A stretch of DNA of 64,000 nt from Paracoccaceae bacterium (lineage in GTDB: Bacteria > Pseudomonadota > Alphaproteobacteria > Rhodobacterales > Rhodobacteraceae), in contig JAGQRV010000005.1 in the NCBI GenBank assembly GCA_020425125.1, positions 54,438 to 118,437 of the forward strand, given 5' to 3'. The position numbers and the translations under genes are program-made. Shown here one piece after another: positions 26,955-35,523 of this stretch; position 1 is the first letter of the stretch, and each line of letters begins with the position of its first letter. The notes below the pieces were generated by a model, which was given only the letters and a program-made list of their open reading frames with translations, was not told where the DNA came from and ran no database searches.

Positions 26955-26982
26955 GGGAGGGGGCGCCGGGGCGCCCCCTCCC
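26955..26982. terminator. Strong bidirectional hairpin terminator
   Basis: A perfect 13-bp stem (GGGAGGGGGCGCC with GGCGCCCCCTCCC) with a 2-base loop fills the gap between two convergent genes. It lacks a T-tract but is very stable. Confidence 0.6.
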
Positions 26983-27825
26983 TCAGGCGATCTTCGCCCT
27001 GTATTCCTCGACGATCTCGTCGGCGATCACCTCGAACCCGGTCAGGACATGGCTGCCGAAGGTGTGTGTCAGCGGCACGTCCGCGGCGTCGCGTCCGCGC
27101 GCGACGAGGATGCGGCCGATCCGGCGTTCGTTGTTGCGCGGATCGAAGGTCCACCACTGCCCGTCGAGCCAGACTTCCATCCAGGCGGCGTAATCCTGCG
27201 GTGCATAGGGCGGCGGCAGGCCGATATCGGTGATGTATCCGGTGCAGTAGCGCGCCGGAATATTGAGACAGCGGCAGAGCGTGATCGCCAGGTGGGTGTA
27301 GTCGCGGCAGACCCCGACCCGTTCGGCATTGGCCTCGGCCGCGGTCCTCGTGGCGCGGGCCTGCATGTAGTCGAAGCGCAGATGCGTATGCACGTAGTCG
27401 CAGATCGCCTGCACCCGCGACCAGCCGGGACGGACATGCTGGAACCGGTGCCAGGCTTCCTCGGACAGCAGGTCGGTTTCGCAATAGCGGCTGCCAAGGA
27501 GGAATTGCAGCGTGTCCGCGGGCAGCCACTCGACCGGCCATTCGCGCGCATCCGGCGCCAGCGGATCGAGGCGGCCGTCATCGTTGACGACTGCGCCGGT
27601 GGTGAGCCGGAACAGACCCGCCGGGGCGACCATGCGGCTGCAGCGGTTGCCGAAGCCGTCGAGGTAGCTTTCGATCGGCACGGCGGGCGAGGTCGTCAGC
27701 CGTTCGGGACCTGCCAGCCGCCCGGCCTGCGACGGATGCACGCTGAGCAGGGCGATCATCGGTGTCGGGGCGGGCAGCTGATACGTGAGCGTGGCGCCTA
27801 TTCTGATCTGCAATCGAACCTCCAT
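26983..27825 (-). CDS. Transglutaminase-like protein
   Basis: This 280-residue protein has an N-terminal beta domain and a transglutaminase core with the nucleophile Cys in ERVGVCRDYTHLAI near residue 172. The segment DYAAWMEVWLDGQWWTFDPRNN contains the Asp of the triad, but the usual His (as in HAW) is Ala here. It may be inactive or use a substitute; related proteobacterial proteins also vary at this position. It is cytoplasmic with no signal. A role in peptide hydrolysis is possible. Confidence 0.82.
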   Translation of the reverse strand: MEVRLQIRIGATLTYQLPAPTPMIALLSVHPSQAGRLAGPERLTTSPAVPIESYLDGFGNRCSRMVAPAGLFRLTTGAVVNDDGRLDPLAPDAREWPVEWLPADTLQFLLGSRYCETDLLSEEAWHRFQHVRPGWSRVQAICDYVHTHLRFDYMQARATRTAAEANAERVGVCRDYTHLAITLCRCLNIPARYCTGYITDIGLPPPYAPQDYAAWMEVWLDGQWWTFDPRNNERRIGRILVARGRDAADVPLTHTFGSHVLTGFEVIADEIVEEYRAKIA

Positions 27826-27984
27826 CGGGCCATCTGCTGTGACCGCTATTCAACAGACGTGGCGACGTGCGGTTCCCCGGGCAAGTGGCCCGACGCAGCG
27901 TAATGTGGAAATCGGCAAGGAGCGCCGGGTTTCCGTTTGTGTCTTGTCAGGACACGCACCGGCGCCCGGTCAACCTGATCTTCC

Positions 27985-28059
27985 TGGAGCGGGCGATGAG
28001 ATTCGAACTCACGACCCTTACCTTGGCAAGGTAATGCTCTACCCCTGAGCTACGCCCGC
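27985..28059 (-). tRNA. tRNA-Gly (GCC), copy 2
   Basis: The 75-nt cloverleaf has an encoded CCA end. Acceptor GCGGGCG pairs with CGCCCGC, D-arm GCTC/GAGC, anticodon stem TTACC/GGTAA with loop TTGCCAA (anticodon GCC), and T-arm GTGAG/CTCAT with loop TTCGAAT. It is identical to the copy exactly 100 bp upstream on the same strand. Confidence 0.98.
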
Positions 28060-28084
28060 AACCGGAAGTTCCTTCTTCCCTCTC

Positions 28085-28159
28085 TGGAGCGGGCGATGAG
28101 ATTCGAACTCACGACCCTTACCTTGGCAAGGTAATGCTCTACCCCTGAGCTACGCCCGC
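28085..28159 (-). tRNA. tRNA-Gly (GCC), copy 1
   Basis: The 75-nt cloverleaf is identical in sequence to the copy at 27985-28059, with anticodon GCC and encoded CCA. It is the promoter-proximal copy; a 25-base spacer separates the two, so they are likely one transcript. Anticodon position is 28124-28126. Confidence 0.98.
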
Positions 28160-28180
28160 ATCCCGGAGAGTGGAGGTGCA

Positions 28181-28207
28181 GATATAAAGTCTTCTCCACG
28201 ACCGCAA
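28181..28207 (-). promoter_or_regulatory. Candidate promoter of the tRNA-Gly pair
   Basis: On the minus strand TTGCGG (28207-28202) and TATATC (28186-28181) are 15 bases apart, in a locally AT-rich patch ending about 20 bases before the first tRNA. The short spacer lowers confidence. Confidence 0.35.
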
Positions 28208-28332
28208 GGGGGAAATTTGGCGACCCGGAAGGGAACTTCCCTCAGCGGCCAAACCGTGCCAGTGTGATCCTTACCTTACGTGATCTTGCCGAAACGACGG
28301 CGGTCGCAGCGCAATCAGCGAGGAATCCGCAC

Positions 28333-28656
28333 ATGAAAGGACTGTGCCTCTTTCTGGGGAGCGTTCTGGTCGCCGCGTCCTGCACGTCGTCGACGGCGCC
28401 GGTGGCGGGACAGGGCCCAACCTCGCAGGTGCGGGTGACCGACGCGACCCGCGTCGCCGACTGTCAGTTCGTCAACTCGATCACCGAAAGCTACCATTCC
28501 GGCCTGCTCTTTGCCGGCACCGGGCTGAAGCAGGCCCAGAACGAGGTTCTGGTGGAGGCAGGAAGGCAGGGCGCCACCGATGTGGTGTGGAATTCGCTGA
28601 ATTCCGGCGGCGTGGTGCAGTCGGCGACCGCATCGGCCTATCGCTGCCCCTCCTGA
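28333..28656 (+). CDS. Small DUF4156-like lipoprotein
   Basis: This 107-residue protein starts MKGLCLFLGSVLVAASCTSS, a lipoprotein signal with lipobox VAASC (Cys17). The mature part has two cysteines (DCQFV and the terminal YRCPS) likely to form a disulfide, and the pattern ADCQFVNSI..GATDVVWNSL resembles the DUF4156 outer-membrane lipoprotein family. GAGGAA precedes the ATG. It is monocistronic. Function is unknown. Confidence 0.75.
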   Translation: MKGLCLFLGSVLVAASCTSSTAPVAGQGPTSQVRVTDATRVADCQFVNSITESYHSGLLFAGTGLKQAQNEVLVEAGRQGATDVVWNSLNSGGVVQSATASAYRCPS

Positions 28657-28728
28657 GACGGCGCGACCGGCTGCCGCGCGGACGGCCGCCCGCATGGCGT
28701 CGCGCACCGGTCCTGACGGCCAGCCGGC

Positions 28729-29538
28729 TCACGCCGCCGCGCGCGATGCCGCAGCGGCGAGGCGTTGCCAGAGGTCGCGGAGCGTTGCGCTGTCGAGGAC
28801 CAGTCCGAAATCGTCGGCCAGCGTGGCGGCAAAGGCGCCCAGTCCATCGATTTCGGAGCCGTCGCCGTCGCGATTGAACTGACGGTCGAACAGGCTGACG
28901 CGGCCGGTTCCGGTGACGCGGTTCAGCATCAGGTGGTGCGGAAAGGGGGACGCGTCCCAGCGGGCGCAGAGCACGTTTGCGGCGACGATGTCGGGAGCCG
29001 TGACGGCCACATCGTCAAAGCCCCAGAGCGAGAGCCAGTCGTCGCCGTCGCGGCGTTCCAGCACCTGTTCGCCGGTCGCGGCGTCGGCGCGCAGCCGATA
29101 GGTTCCCAGCGGGGTTTCGACCGCTGCCGGATTGCCGAGGCGAAGCGGTGCGGCCGGTCCGGGACCGCCGAAGCCGGTATCGGTGAGCCACGCGCCGTCG
29201 TCCAGCGTGACGACATGGGCGAGGTGCGCGCGGGGGCCGCCGGTGGGGGCGCCCATGCGGACACGGCCCAGCACCTGGCGTGCGGGATAGCCGAGCGCGG
29301 CCAGCGCAGTGCCATAGAGCAGCGCATGTTCGATGCACCAGCCGCCGCGACCGTCCTGCACCAGCTTGCGCCACAGCGCGCCGGGGTCGAGATCGGGCAC
29401 GCGGCCGAGGTAGGCGTCGATGTTCTCGAACGCGATCGCGGTCTGATGCGCCATCTGAAGCGCGGCAAGGCCGGCGGGCGACACCGGCAGCGGGACGTGG
29501 GAAATACGGGCGAGATAGCGGTCGAGATCGAAGGACAT
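28729..29538 (-). CDS. Arylamine N-acetyltransferase
   Basis: Transfers acetyl from acetyl-CoA to arylamines or hydrazines. It has 269 residues. The catalytic triad is complete: Cys in GRGGWCIEHALLYG near residue 69, His in RAHLAHVV and Asp in WLTDTGFGG. The N-terminal LDRYLARIS and FENIDAYLGR are typical. GGAG lies before the ATG at 29538, which is chosen over one eight codons upstream. It is divergent from the LysR gene, its possible regulator. Confidence 0.93.
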   Translation of the reverse strand: MSFDLDRYLARISHVPLPVSPAGLAALQMAHQTAIAFENIDAYLGRVPDLDPGALWRKLVQDGRGGWCIEHALLYGTALAALGYPARQVLGRVRMGAPTGGPRAHLAHVVTLDDGAWLTDTGFGGPGPAAPLRLGNPAAVETPLGTYRLRADAATGEQVLERRDGDDWLSLWGFDDVAVTAPDIVAANVLCARWDASPFPHHLMLNRVTGTGRVSLFDRQFNRDGDGSEIDGLGAFAATLADDFGLVLDSATLRDLWQRLAAAASRAAA

Positions 29539-29670
29539 GGCAGGCTCCGAAAGGGGGATCACGTGCGCGACAGGACCCGATTGACGGGGCGCGGTCCATC
29601 CGCGATCCTGCAGTGTGCCATCCGTTTCCGGATGGGTGCGGCGGGCGGGCTCTGCCGGGTCGGAGGGACG

Positions 29671-30531
29671 ATGGGGGCGGTTGCGACGCTGGGCTGGGAC
29701 GAGCTGCGGGATCTGCTCGCGGTGGTGGAAGCTGGAAGCCTGTCTGCGGCGGCGCGGGCGCTGGGGGTGAGCCAGTCAACCATGTCGCGGCGGATGGCGG
29801 CGATCGAGGCGCGCGGCCTCGCCCTGTTTGCGGACGGCGCCGGGCCCGAGCTGACGCCGCTCGGGCGCGAGCTGGTCGCGACCGCGGTCGAGATGCGGGC
29901 GGCGTTTTCGCGGGCGGAAGAGGCGCTGGGCGCGGCGCCGCCTCCGGTGCATGTGGCGGCCTGCGAGGTGACCGCCCGCCTGTTCGTTGCCGACCTGATC
30001 CCCGACTGGTCGCGCGAGGCCGCGGGCGGCGTCGATCTGGCCGTGCATGACGATCTCTTTGCGCTGAAGCCCGGCAGTTTCGACGTGATGGTGTCGCCTT
30101 TCGATGCGCCGCCGCCGGCGCCGGCGGTCCGGCTCGGTGCGCTCGACTGGGCGCTCTTTGCGGCGCCGGACTATCTGGCCGCGCGCGGCATGCCCGGTGC
30201 CGGACGCGGACTGGCGGGGCACAGGGTGATCGGCGCCTCGGGGTCGCTGGTCCGGTTCGGGGTCTATGACTGGCTGGCAGGGCTGGGCGGCGAAACCGTG
30301 CTCCGGGCGTCAAGTCCGCTGGCGCATCTCGAAGCCTGCGCGCGCGGTCAGGGGATCGCGCTGCTACCCCGGCAGCTCGCCGCGGACGATCCGCGGCTGC
30401 TCGAGGTCGCGCTTGCGGCGCCGGGGCCATCGGAGGTGTGGATGGTGCCGGTTCCCGACCGGGCCAGCCTGCCGAGGGTCGCGGCCTTCCTGCGCTGGGT
30501 GGCGCGGCGGGTGCGGCGATCCGGCCCCTGA
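29671..30531 (+). CDS. LysR-family transcriptional regulator
   Basis: This 286-residue protein has an N-terminal winged helix-turn-helix (residues 9-65) with ELRDLLAVVEAGSLSAAARAL and GVSQSTMSRRMAAIE, and a C-terminal effector-binding region. GGAGGGACG precedes the ATG at 29671. It is divergent from the arylamine N-acetyltransferase gene 132 bases away, the classic LysR arrangement, so that gene is a plausible target. The inducer is unknown. Confidence 0.9.
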   Translation: MGAVATLGWDELRDLLAVVEAGSLSAAARALGVSQSTMSRRMAAIEARGLALFADGAGPELTPLGRELVATAVEMRAAFSRAEEALGAAPPPVHVAACEVTARLFVADLIPDWSREAAGGVDLAVHDDLFALKPGSFDVMVSPFDAPPPAPAVRLGALDWALFAAPDYLAARGMPGAGRGLAGHRVIGASGSLVRFGVYDWLAGLGGETVLRASSPLAHLEACARGQGIALLPRQLAADDPRLLEVALAAPGPSEVWMVPVPDRASLPRVAAFLRWVARRVRRSGP

Positions 30532-30759
30532 TCGCGGGCCTCGGCGCCACATTTCCCCGGTTGCCGTATTTGACGACGCCGATCCAGGTCCCGTCCTCAT
30601 GCGCGCGTCGTGGCCGGTCCCACCCTCTGCCCAGACGCGTATCCGGCGCACGATCCGCGCGCGGCAGAGGCCGAAGCCAGTCCAGCCTTGCAGATGCGCA
30701 AATGGTCTGAGGTTCGAGAGACCCACGGCCCACCGGAGATACGGCGGGCCGGCCCGCGG

Positions 30760-33700
30760 TCATTCCATTTCGACGAGCAAATCCTTGGCGTCGATCTGGG
30801 CGCCGGGCTGGACATGGATCGCCTTGATCTTGCCGTCGCGGTCGGCGGTCAGGCCGGTTTCCATCTTCATTGCCTCGATCGTCAGCAGCAGATCGCCCTT
30901 CTTGACCTCGCCTCCGGCTGTCGCCGCGACGCTGGCGACGATCCCCGGCATCGGCGCACCGATATGATTGGGGTTGGACGGGTCGGCCTTGGGCGGTGCC
31001 GCCTTCGCGCCCGTCGCGCTGCGGTCGGGGACACGGATCACCCGCGGCTGGCCGTTGAGCTCGAAGAAGACCCGGATCTGGCCGTCCTCCTGTGTCTCGC
31101 CGATCGCCTGCAGCCGGATCTCCAGCGTCTTGCCGGGGTCGATCTCGGCCGAGATCGATTCGCCCGGTTCCATGCCGTAGAAGAAGACCGGGGTCGGCAG
31201 CGTCCGGACCGGGCCGTAGATCGCGTGCCGCTCCGTGTAGTCCGAAAAGACCTTGGGATACATGAGGTATCCGTTCAGATCCTCGTCGTCGATCTTCTCG
31301 TCGAACTTCTTTTCGAGCTCGGCGCGCTTGGCCTCCAGATCGACCGGCGGCAGCGTCGCGCCGGCGCGTTCGGTCAGGGGTTTCTCACCCCTCAGGATCT
31401 TCTTCTGCAGCGCCTCGGGCCAGCCGCCCGGCGGATGGCCGAGATTGCCCTTCATCATGTCGACAACGCTGTCGGGGAAGGACACGTCCTTGTCCGGGTT
31501 CTCCACATCTGCGCGGGTCAGGCCCTGCGCGACCATCATCAGCGCCATGTCGCCCACCACCTTCGAGGACGGCGTCACCTTCACGATGTCGCCGAACATC
31601 TGGTTCACCTCGGCGTACATGTGAGCGACCTCGTGCCAGCGCTCGTCGAGCCCCATAGACTTGGCCTGCGCCTTGAGGTTGGTGAACTGCCCGCCGGGCA
31701 TCTCATGCAGGTAGACCTCGGAGGCCGGCGCCTGCATGCCGGATTCGAAGGCCGCATAATAGTCGCGGACGGATTCCCAGTAGTCGCTGATCGCGCGGAT
31801 CGCCTCGATATCAAGCCCGGTGTCGCGGTCGGTATGACGCAGCGCCTCGACGATGGAGCCGAGCGTCGGCTGCGACGTGTTCCCGGAAAGCGCGTCCATC
31901 GCTCCGTCGGCCACGTCCACGCCGGCCTCGGCCGCGGCCAGGATGGTGGCGCCGCCCAGGCCAGAGGTGTCGTGGGTGTGGAAATGGATCGGCAGCCCGA
32001 CCTCGTCCTTCAGGGCCTTGAAGAGGACCCGGGCGGCGGCGGGCTTCAGGAGCCCCGCCATGTCCTTGAGGCCGAGGATGTGTGCGCCTGCCGCCTTCAG
32101 TTCCTTGCCCATGGCGACGTAGTATTTCAGGTCGTACTTGGCACGCTCCGGATTCAGGATGTCGCCGGTATAGCAGATCGCGGCCTCGCAGACCTTGTTC
32201 GCCCCGACCACCGCGTCCATCGCGACGCGCATGTTCTCGACCCAGTTGAGGCTGTCGAAGACGCGGAAGACGTCGACGCCGGTCTCGGCGGCCTGCTTCA
32301 CGAAGAACTGTACCACGTTGTCGGGGTAGTTGGTGTAGCCGACCCCGTTCGAGGCGCGCAGAAGCATCTGGGTCATGATGTTCGGCATCGCCTTCCTGAG
32401 GTCGCGCAGGCGCTGCCAGGGGCATTCCTGCAGGAAGCGGTAGGCCACGTCGAAGGTGGCGCCGCCCCAGCATTCCACCGAGAAGAGCTGCGGCAGGTTC
32501 GCGGCATAGGCGGGCGCGACCCGGATCATGTCGATGGAGCGCATGCGGGTCGCCAGAAGCGACTGATGTCCGTCCCTCATGGCGGTGTCGGTCAGCAGGA
32601 GCGGCTTTTGCGCGGCCAGCCAGTCGGCGACGGCCTGGGGCCCCTTCTCCTCCAGCAGGGTCCGGGTGCCGGGCGCAGGATCGCGCAGCACCTTGGGCGG
32701 CTTCGGATCGGCAATCTCCGCCGGGCGCTGGGTGCCCTTGGTCTCGGGATGCCCGTTCACCGACACGTCGGCGATGTAGGTGAGGATCTTGGTCGCCCGG
32801 TCGCGCCGGGTGCGGAACTGGAACAGGTCCGGCGTCGTGTCGATGAACTTCGTCGTGTACTGGTTGTTCAGGAAGGTCGGGTGCTTCAGCAGGTTGATGA
32901 CGAAGTCGATATTGGTCGAGACGCCGCGGATGCGGAATTCCCTGAGCGCCCGGTCCATCCGGGCGATTGCGGCCTCGGGGGTCGGTGCCCAGGCGGTGAC
33001 CTTCTCCAGCAGGGAATCGTAGTAGCGGGTGATCACCGCGCCGGAATAGGCGGTGCCGCCATCCAGCCGGATACCCATGCCGGTGGCGCCGCGATAGGCG
33101 GTGATGCGGCCGTAATCGGGAATGAAATTGTTCTGCGGATCTTCGGTGGTGATCCGGCATTGCAGCGCATGGCCCGACAGCGTCACGTCCGACTGGCTGG
33201 CGGCGCCGGTCGCCTCGGCCAGCGTCTTGCCCTCGGTGATCAGGATCTGCGCGCGGACGATGTCGATGCCGGTGACCTCTTCGGTCACGGTGTGTTCGAC
33301 CTGGACGCGGGGATTGACCTCGATGAAGTAGAAGGCGCCGGAGTCCATGTCCATCAGGAACTCGACGGTGCCGGCGCAAGTGTAGCCCACATGGGCGCAG
33401 ATCTTGCGGCCCAGCTCGCACAGCTCCTCGCGCTGCTCCTGGCTCAGATACGGGGCGGGCGCACGCTCCACGACCTTCTGGTTGCGCCGCTGGACCGAAC
33501 AATCGCGTTCCCACAGATGATAGATGTGCCCGTACTGGTCGCCGAGGATCTGCACCTCGACGTGACGGGCGCGCAGGATCATCTTCTCCAGATAGCCCTC
33601 GCCGTTGCCGAAGGCCGCTTCGGCCTCACGGCGGCCGGCGCGGACCTTTTCGGCCAGTTCCTCCGGCCCCTCGATCGGACGCATGCCGCGTCCACCGCCG

Positions 33701-34194
33701 CCCCAGGACGCCTTGAGCATCAGCGGATAGCCGATCTCGCCGGCCTGGCGGCGGATCTCGTCCATGTCGTCGCCGAGCACTTCCGTCGCCGGGATCACCG
33801 GTACGCCCGCCTCGATCGCGACGCGCCGGGCGCTGGCCTTGTCGCCGAGCGCGCGCATCGTCTCGGCCTTGGGGCCGATGAAGGCGATGCCGGCAGCCTC
33901 GCAGGCATCGACGAAATGCGGGTTTTCCGAAAGGAGTCCGTAGCCCGGGTGGATCGCGTCGGCGCCCGCCGCCTTGGCCACGCGGATCATCTCGTCGATC
34001 GACAGGTAGGCTGCCACCGGGCCCATGCCCTCGCCGATCAGATAGGCTTCGTCGGCCTTGAACCGGTGCAGGCTGAGTTTGTCCTCGGCGGCGTAGACCG
34101 CCACGGTGCGCTTGCCCAGCTCGTTCGCGGCGCGCATCACACGGATCGCGATCTCGCCACGGTTGGCGATCAGAAGCTTCTTGAACTCGGTCAT
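30760..34194 (-). CDS. pyc: Pyruvate carboxylase
   Basis: Carboxylates pyruvate to oxaloacetate, using biotin and ATP, to replenish the TCA cycle. It has 1144 residues, the full single-chain length. In order: a biotin carboxylase domain (about 1-450, with ATP-grasp loop SWGGGGRGMR and EVNPRVQVEHTVTE), a carboxyltransferase domain (about 540-830, with TDTAMRDGHQSLLATR and the metal/substrate segments HFHTHDTSG), a linker/allosteric domain, and a C-terminal biotin carrier with EAMKMETG, the biotinylated Lys near residue 1110. It is monocistronic. Confidence 0.98.
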   Translation of the reverse strand: MTEFKKLLIANRGEIAIRVMRAANELGKRTVAVYAAEDKLSLHRFKADEAYLIGEGMGPVAAYLSIDEMIRVAKAAGADAIHPGYGLLSENPHFVDACEAAGIAFIGPKAETMRALGDKASARRVAIEAGVPVIPATEVLGDDMDEIRRQAGEIGYPLMLKASWGGGGRGMRPIEGPEELAEKVRAGRREAEAAFGNGEGYLEKMILRARHVEVQILGDQYGHIYHLWERDCSVQRRNQKVVERAPAPYLSQEQREELCELGRKICAHVGYTCAGTVEFLMDMDSGAFYFIEVNPRVQVEHTVTEEVTGIDIVRAQILITEGKTLAEATGAASQSDVTLSGHALQCRITTEDPQNNFIPDYGRITAYRGATGMGIRLDGGTAYSGAVITRYYDSLLEKVTAWAPTPEAAIARMDRALREFRIRGVSTNIDFVINLLKHPTFLNNQYTTKFIDTTPDLFQFRTRRDRATKILTYIADVSVNGHPETKGTQRPAEIADPKPPKVLRDPAPGTRTLLEEKGPQAVADWLAAQKPLLLTDTAMRDGHQSLLATRMRSIDMIRVAPAYAANLPQLFSVECWGGATFDVAYRFLQECPWQRLRDLRKAMPNIMTQMLLRASNGVGYTNYPDNVVQFFVKQAAETGVDVFRVFDSLNWVENMRVAMDAVVGANKVCEAAICYTGDILNPERAKYDLKYYVAMGKELKAAGAHILGLKDMAGLLKPAAARVLFKALKDEVGLPIHFHTHDTSGLGGATILAAAEAGVDVADGAMDALSGNTSQPTLGSIVEALRHTDRDTGLDIEAIRAISDYWESVRDYYAAFESGMQAPASEVYLHEMPGGQFTNLKAQAKSMGLDERWHEVAHMYAEVNQMFGDIVKVTPSSKVVGDMALMMVAQGLTRADVENPDKDVSFPDSVVDMMKGNLGHPPGGWPEALQKKILRGEKPLTERAGATLPPVDLEAKRAELEKKFDEKIDDEDLNGYLMYPKVFSDYTERHAIYGPVRTLPTPVFFYGMEPGESISAEIDPGKTLEIRLQAIGETQEDGQIRVFFELNGQPRVIRVPDRSATGAKAAPPKADPSNPNHIGAPMPGIVASVAATAGGEVKKGDLLLTIEAMKMETGLTADRDGKIKAIHVQPGAQIDAKDLLVEME

Positions 34195-34383
34195 TCCCCG
34201 TCATCCCCTGTCTGTCCCGCGTCGCGGGACCCCGCGTGCCGGGTGTAGACGCTCGGTCAGGGGGCTACAACTCGATGTGTTGGCGCTAAAGACCCGCGCA
34301 TGCCCGTCCGGCCCGCATCTGCCTGATCATTGGGCACCGAGTGTGCCGCGGCGGCGCCCGGTTCATCCCGGAAAGCGTGCCGG

Positions 34384-34758
34384 TCAGTTGAGTCGCGGGT
34401 CCCGGCTGGTCCGATGCGCGGTGCGTTCCCGTTCGAGGATGCCGGCCGCGTCGATCTCGGCCAGCGGCGTCGTATCGGTCCGGTCGATCTCGCCTTCGGC
34501 GATGAGCGCCAGATAGCGCGCGCAGCAGACCCGGAGGAACGAGGTGAAGTTGCCCAGGTCGTGATCGGCGTCGATCGACTCGTAGTAGAGCTTGGTGATC
34601 AGCTGGTTCACGGTCATGCCGTCGCGACGGCCGATTTCCTCCAGAAGTTCCCAGAAGAAATTCTCCATCCGCACGCTGGTCGCCATGCCGTCGATCCGCA
34701 GGGACTTGGTCCGGCTGACCCAATGCGCGGGATCGGCATTGATGAAGAGCTGGCACAT
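34384..34758 (-). CDS. Ribbon-helix-helix domain protein
   Basis: This 124-residue protein belongs to the small ribbon-helix-helix family (PF13467-like): TKSLRIDGMATSVRMENFFWELLEEI then DGMTVNQLITKLYYE. The strand SVRM with the following helices is the DNA-binding unit. Homologues are common in alphaproteobacteria; targets are unknown. The C-terminal 40 residues are charged and probably flexible. GGGAGGAGGA lies just before the ATG. It is monocistronic, behind the DJ-1/PfpI gene on the same strand. Confidence 0.85.
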   Translation of the reverse strand: MCQLFINADPAHWVSRTKSLRIDGMATSVRMENFFWELLEEIGRRDGMTVNQLITKLYYESIDADHDLGNFTSFLRVCCARYLALIAEGEIDRTDTTPLAEIDAAGILERERTAHRTSRDPRLN

Positions 34759-34825
34759 GTCGGGTCCTCCTCCCTGCGGTGTGTCGCGGTCGTGCGGGGC
34801 CGCCGGGCGGCCCCCGGTGACGGCC

Positions 34826-35410
34826 TCAGGCGGCCTTGCCGACGCTGGCCTTTGCGAGCAGCGCCATGAACTGCATCAGCCAGGCAGGATGTGCCGGCCA
34901 GGCGGGCGCGGTGACGAGATTGCCATCTGTCACGGCGTCTGTCACCTCGATCGCGGCGTAGGACCCGCCCGCTGAGGCCACTTCCGGCGCGCAGGCCGGG
35001 TAGGCCGAGCAGCGCCGCCCCTTGAGCACCCCGGCCGCGGCCAGGAGCTGGGCGCCGTGGCAGATTGCGGCGACCGGTTTGCCGGCATCGAAGAAGTGCC
35101 GCACATGGGCCAGCACGGTCTCGTCCAGGCGCAGATATTCCGGTGCGCGACCGCCAGGGATGACCAGCGCGTCATAGGCGTCCGGGGCAACCTCGTCGAA
35201 CGTGGCGTTCAGCGCAAAATTGTGTCCGGGCTTTTCCGTGTAGGTCTGGTCGCCCTCGAAATCGTGGATCGCGGTCTTCACCGTCTGGCCCTTGGTCTTG
35301 CCGGGACAGACCGCATCGACCTCGTGCCCGCAGGCCATGAGCGTCTGGAACGGCACCATCGTTTCGTAGTCTTCGGTGAAGTCGCCGGTGATCATCAGGA
35401 TCTTGGCCAT
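34826..35410 (-). CDS. DJ-1/PfpI family protein
   Basis: This 194-residue protein has the DJ-1/PfpI fold: [14 protein letters not shown] at the start, [14 protein letters not shown] in the middle, and the nucleophile elbow Cys in [15 protein letters not shown]. Members act as glyoxalase III-like hydrolases, chaperones or peptidases; the activity here cannot be told. GAGGAGGACGAG precedes the ATG. The ribbon-helix-helix gene lies 67 bases downstream and may be co-transcribed. Confidence 0.9.
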   Translation of the reverse strand: MAKILMITGDFTEDYETMVPFQTLMACGHEVDAVCPGKTKGQTVKTAIHDFEGDQTYTEKPGHNFALNATFDEVAPDAYDALVIPGGRAPEYLRLDETVLAHVRHFFDAGKPVAAICHGAQLLAAAGVLKGRRCSAYPACAPEVASAGGSYAAIEVTDAVTDGNLVTAPAWPAHPAWLMQFMALLAKASVGKAA

Positions 35411-35523
35411 CTCGTCCTCCTCTGACAGTGACAGGTGGACTATAGCGCTGCTCTGAGCGGTCCGGGTGTTATCCCGTTACCGCAGCGAACACGTTTGACC
35501 GAGCCGGCCGTGAGGCGCGGCGT

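Noticed and set aside
28230-28242. A 13-bp palindrome (AGGGAACTTCCCT) between the tRNA pair and the lipoprotein gene
   Set aside because: It is a perfect palindrome, but short, single and without a link to a regulator; chance cannot be excluded.
30610-34248. A 1212-codon open frame antisense to pyruvate carboxylase
   Set aside because: It mirrors the full-length, motif-complete pyc gene on the other strand; its sequence is low-complexity and His/Arg/Asp/Gly-rich, as expected of a GC-rich shadow frame.
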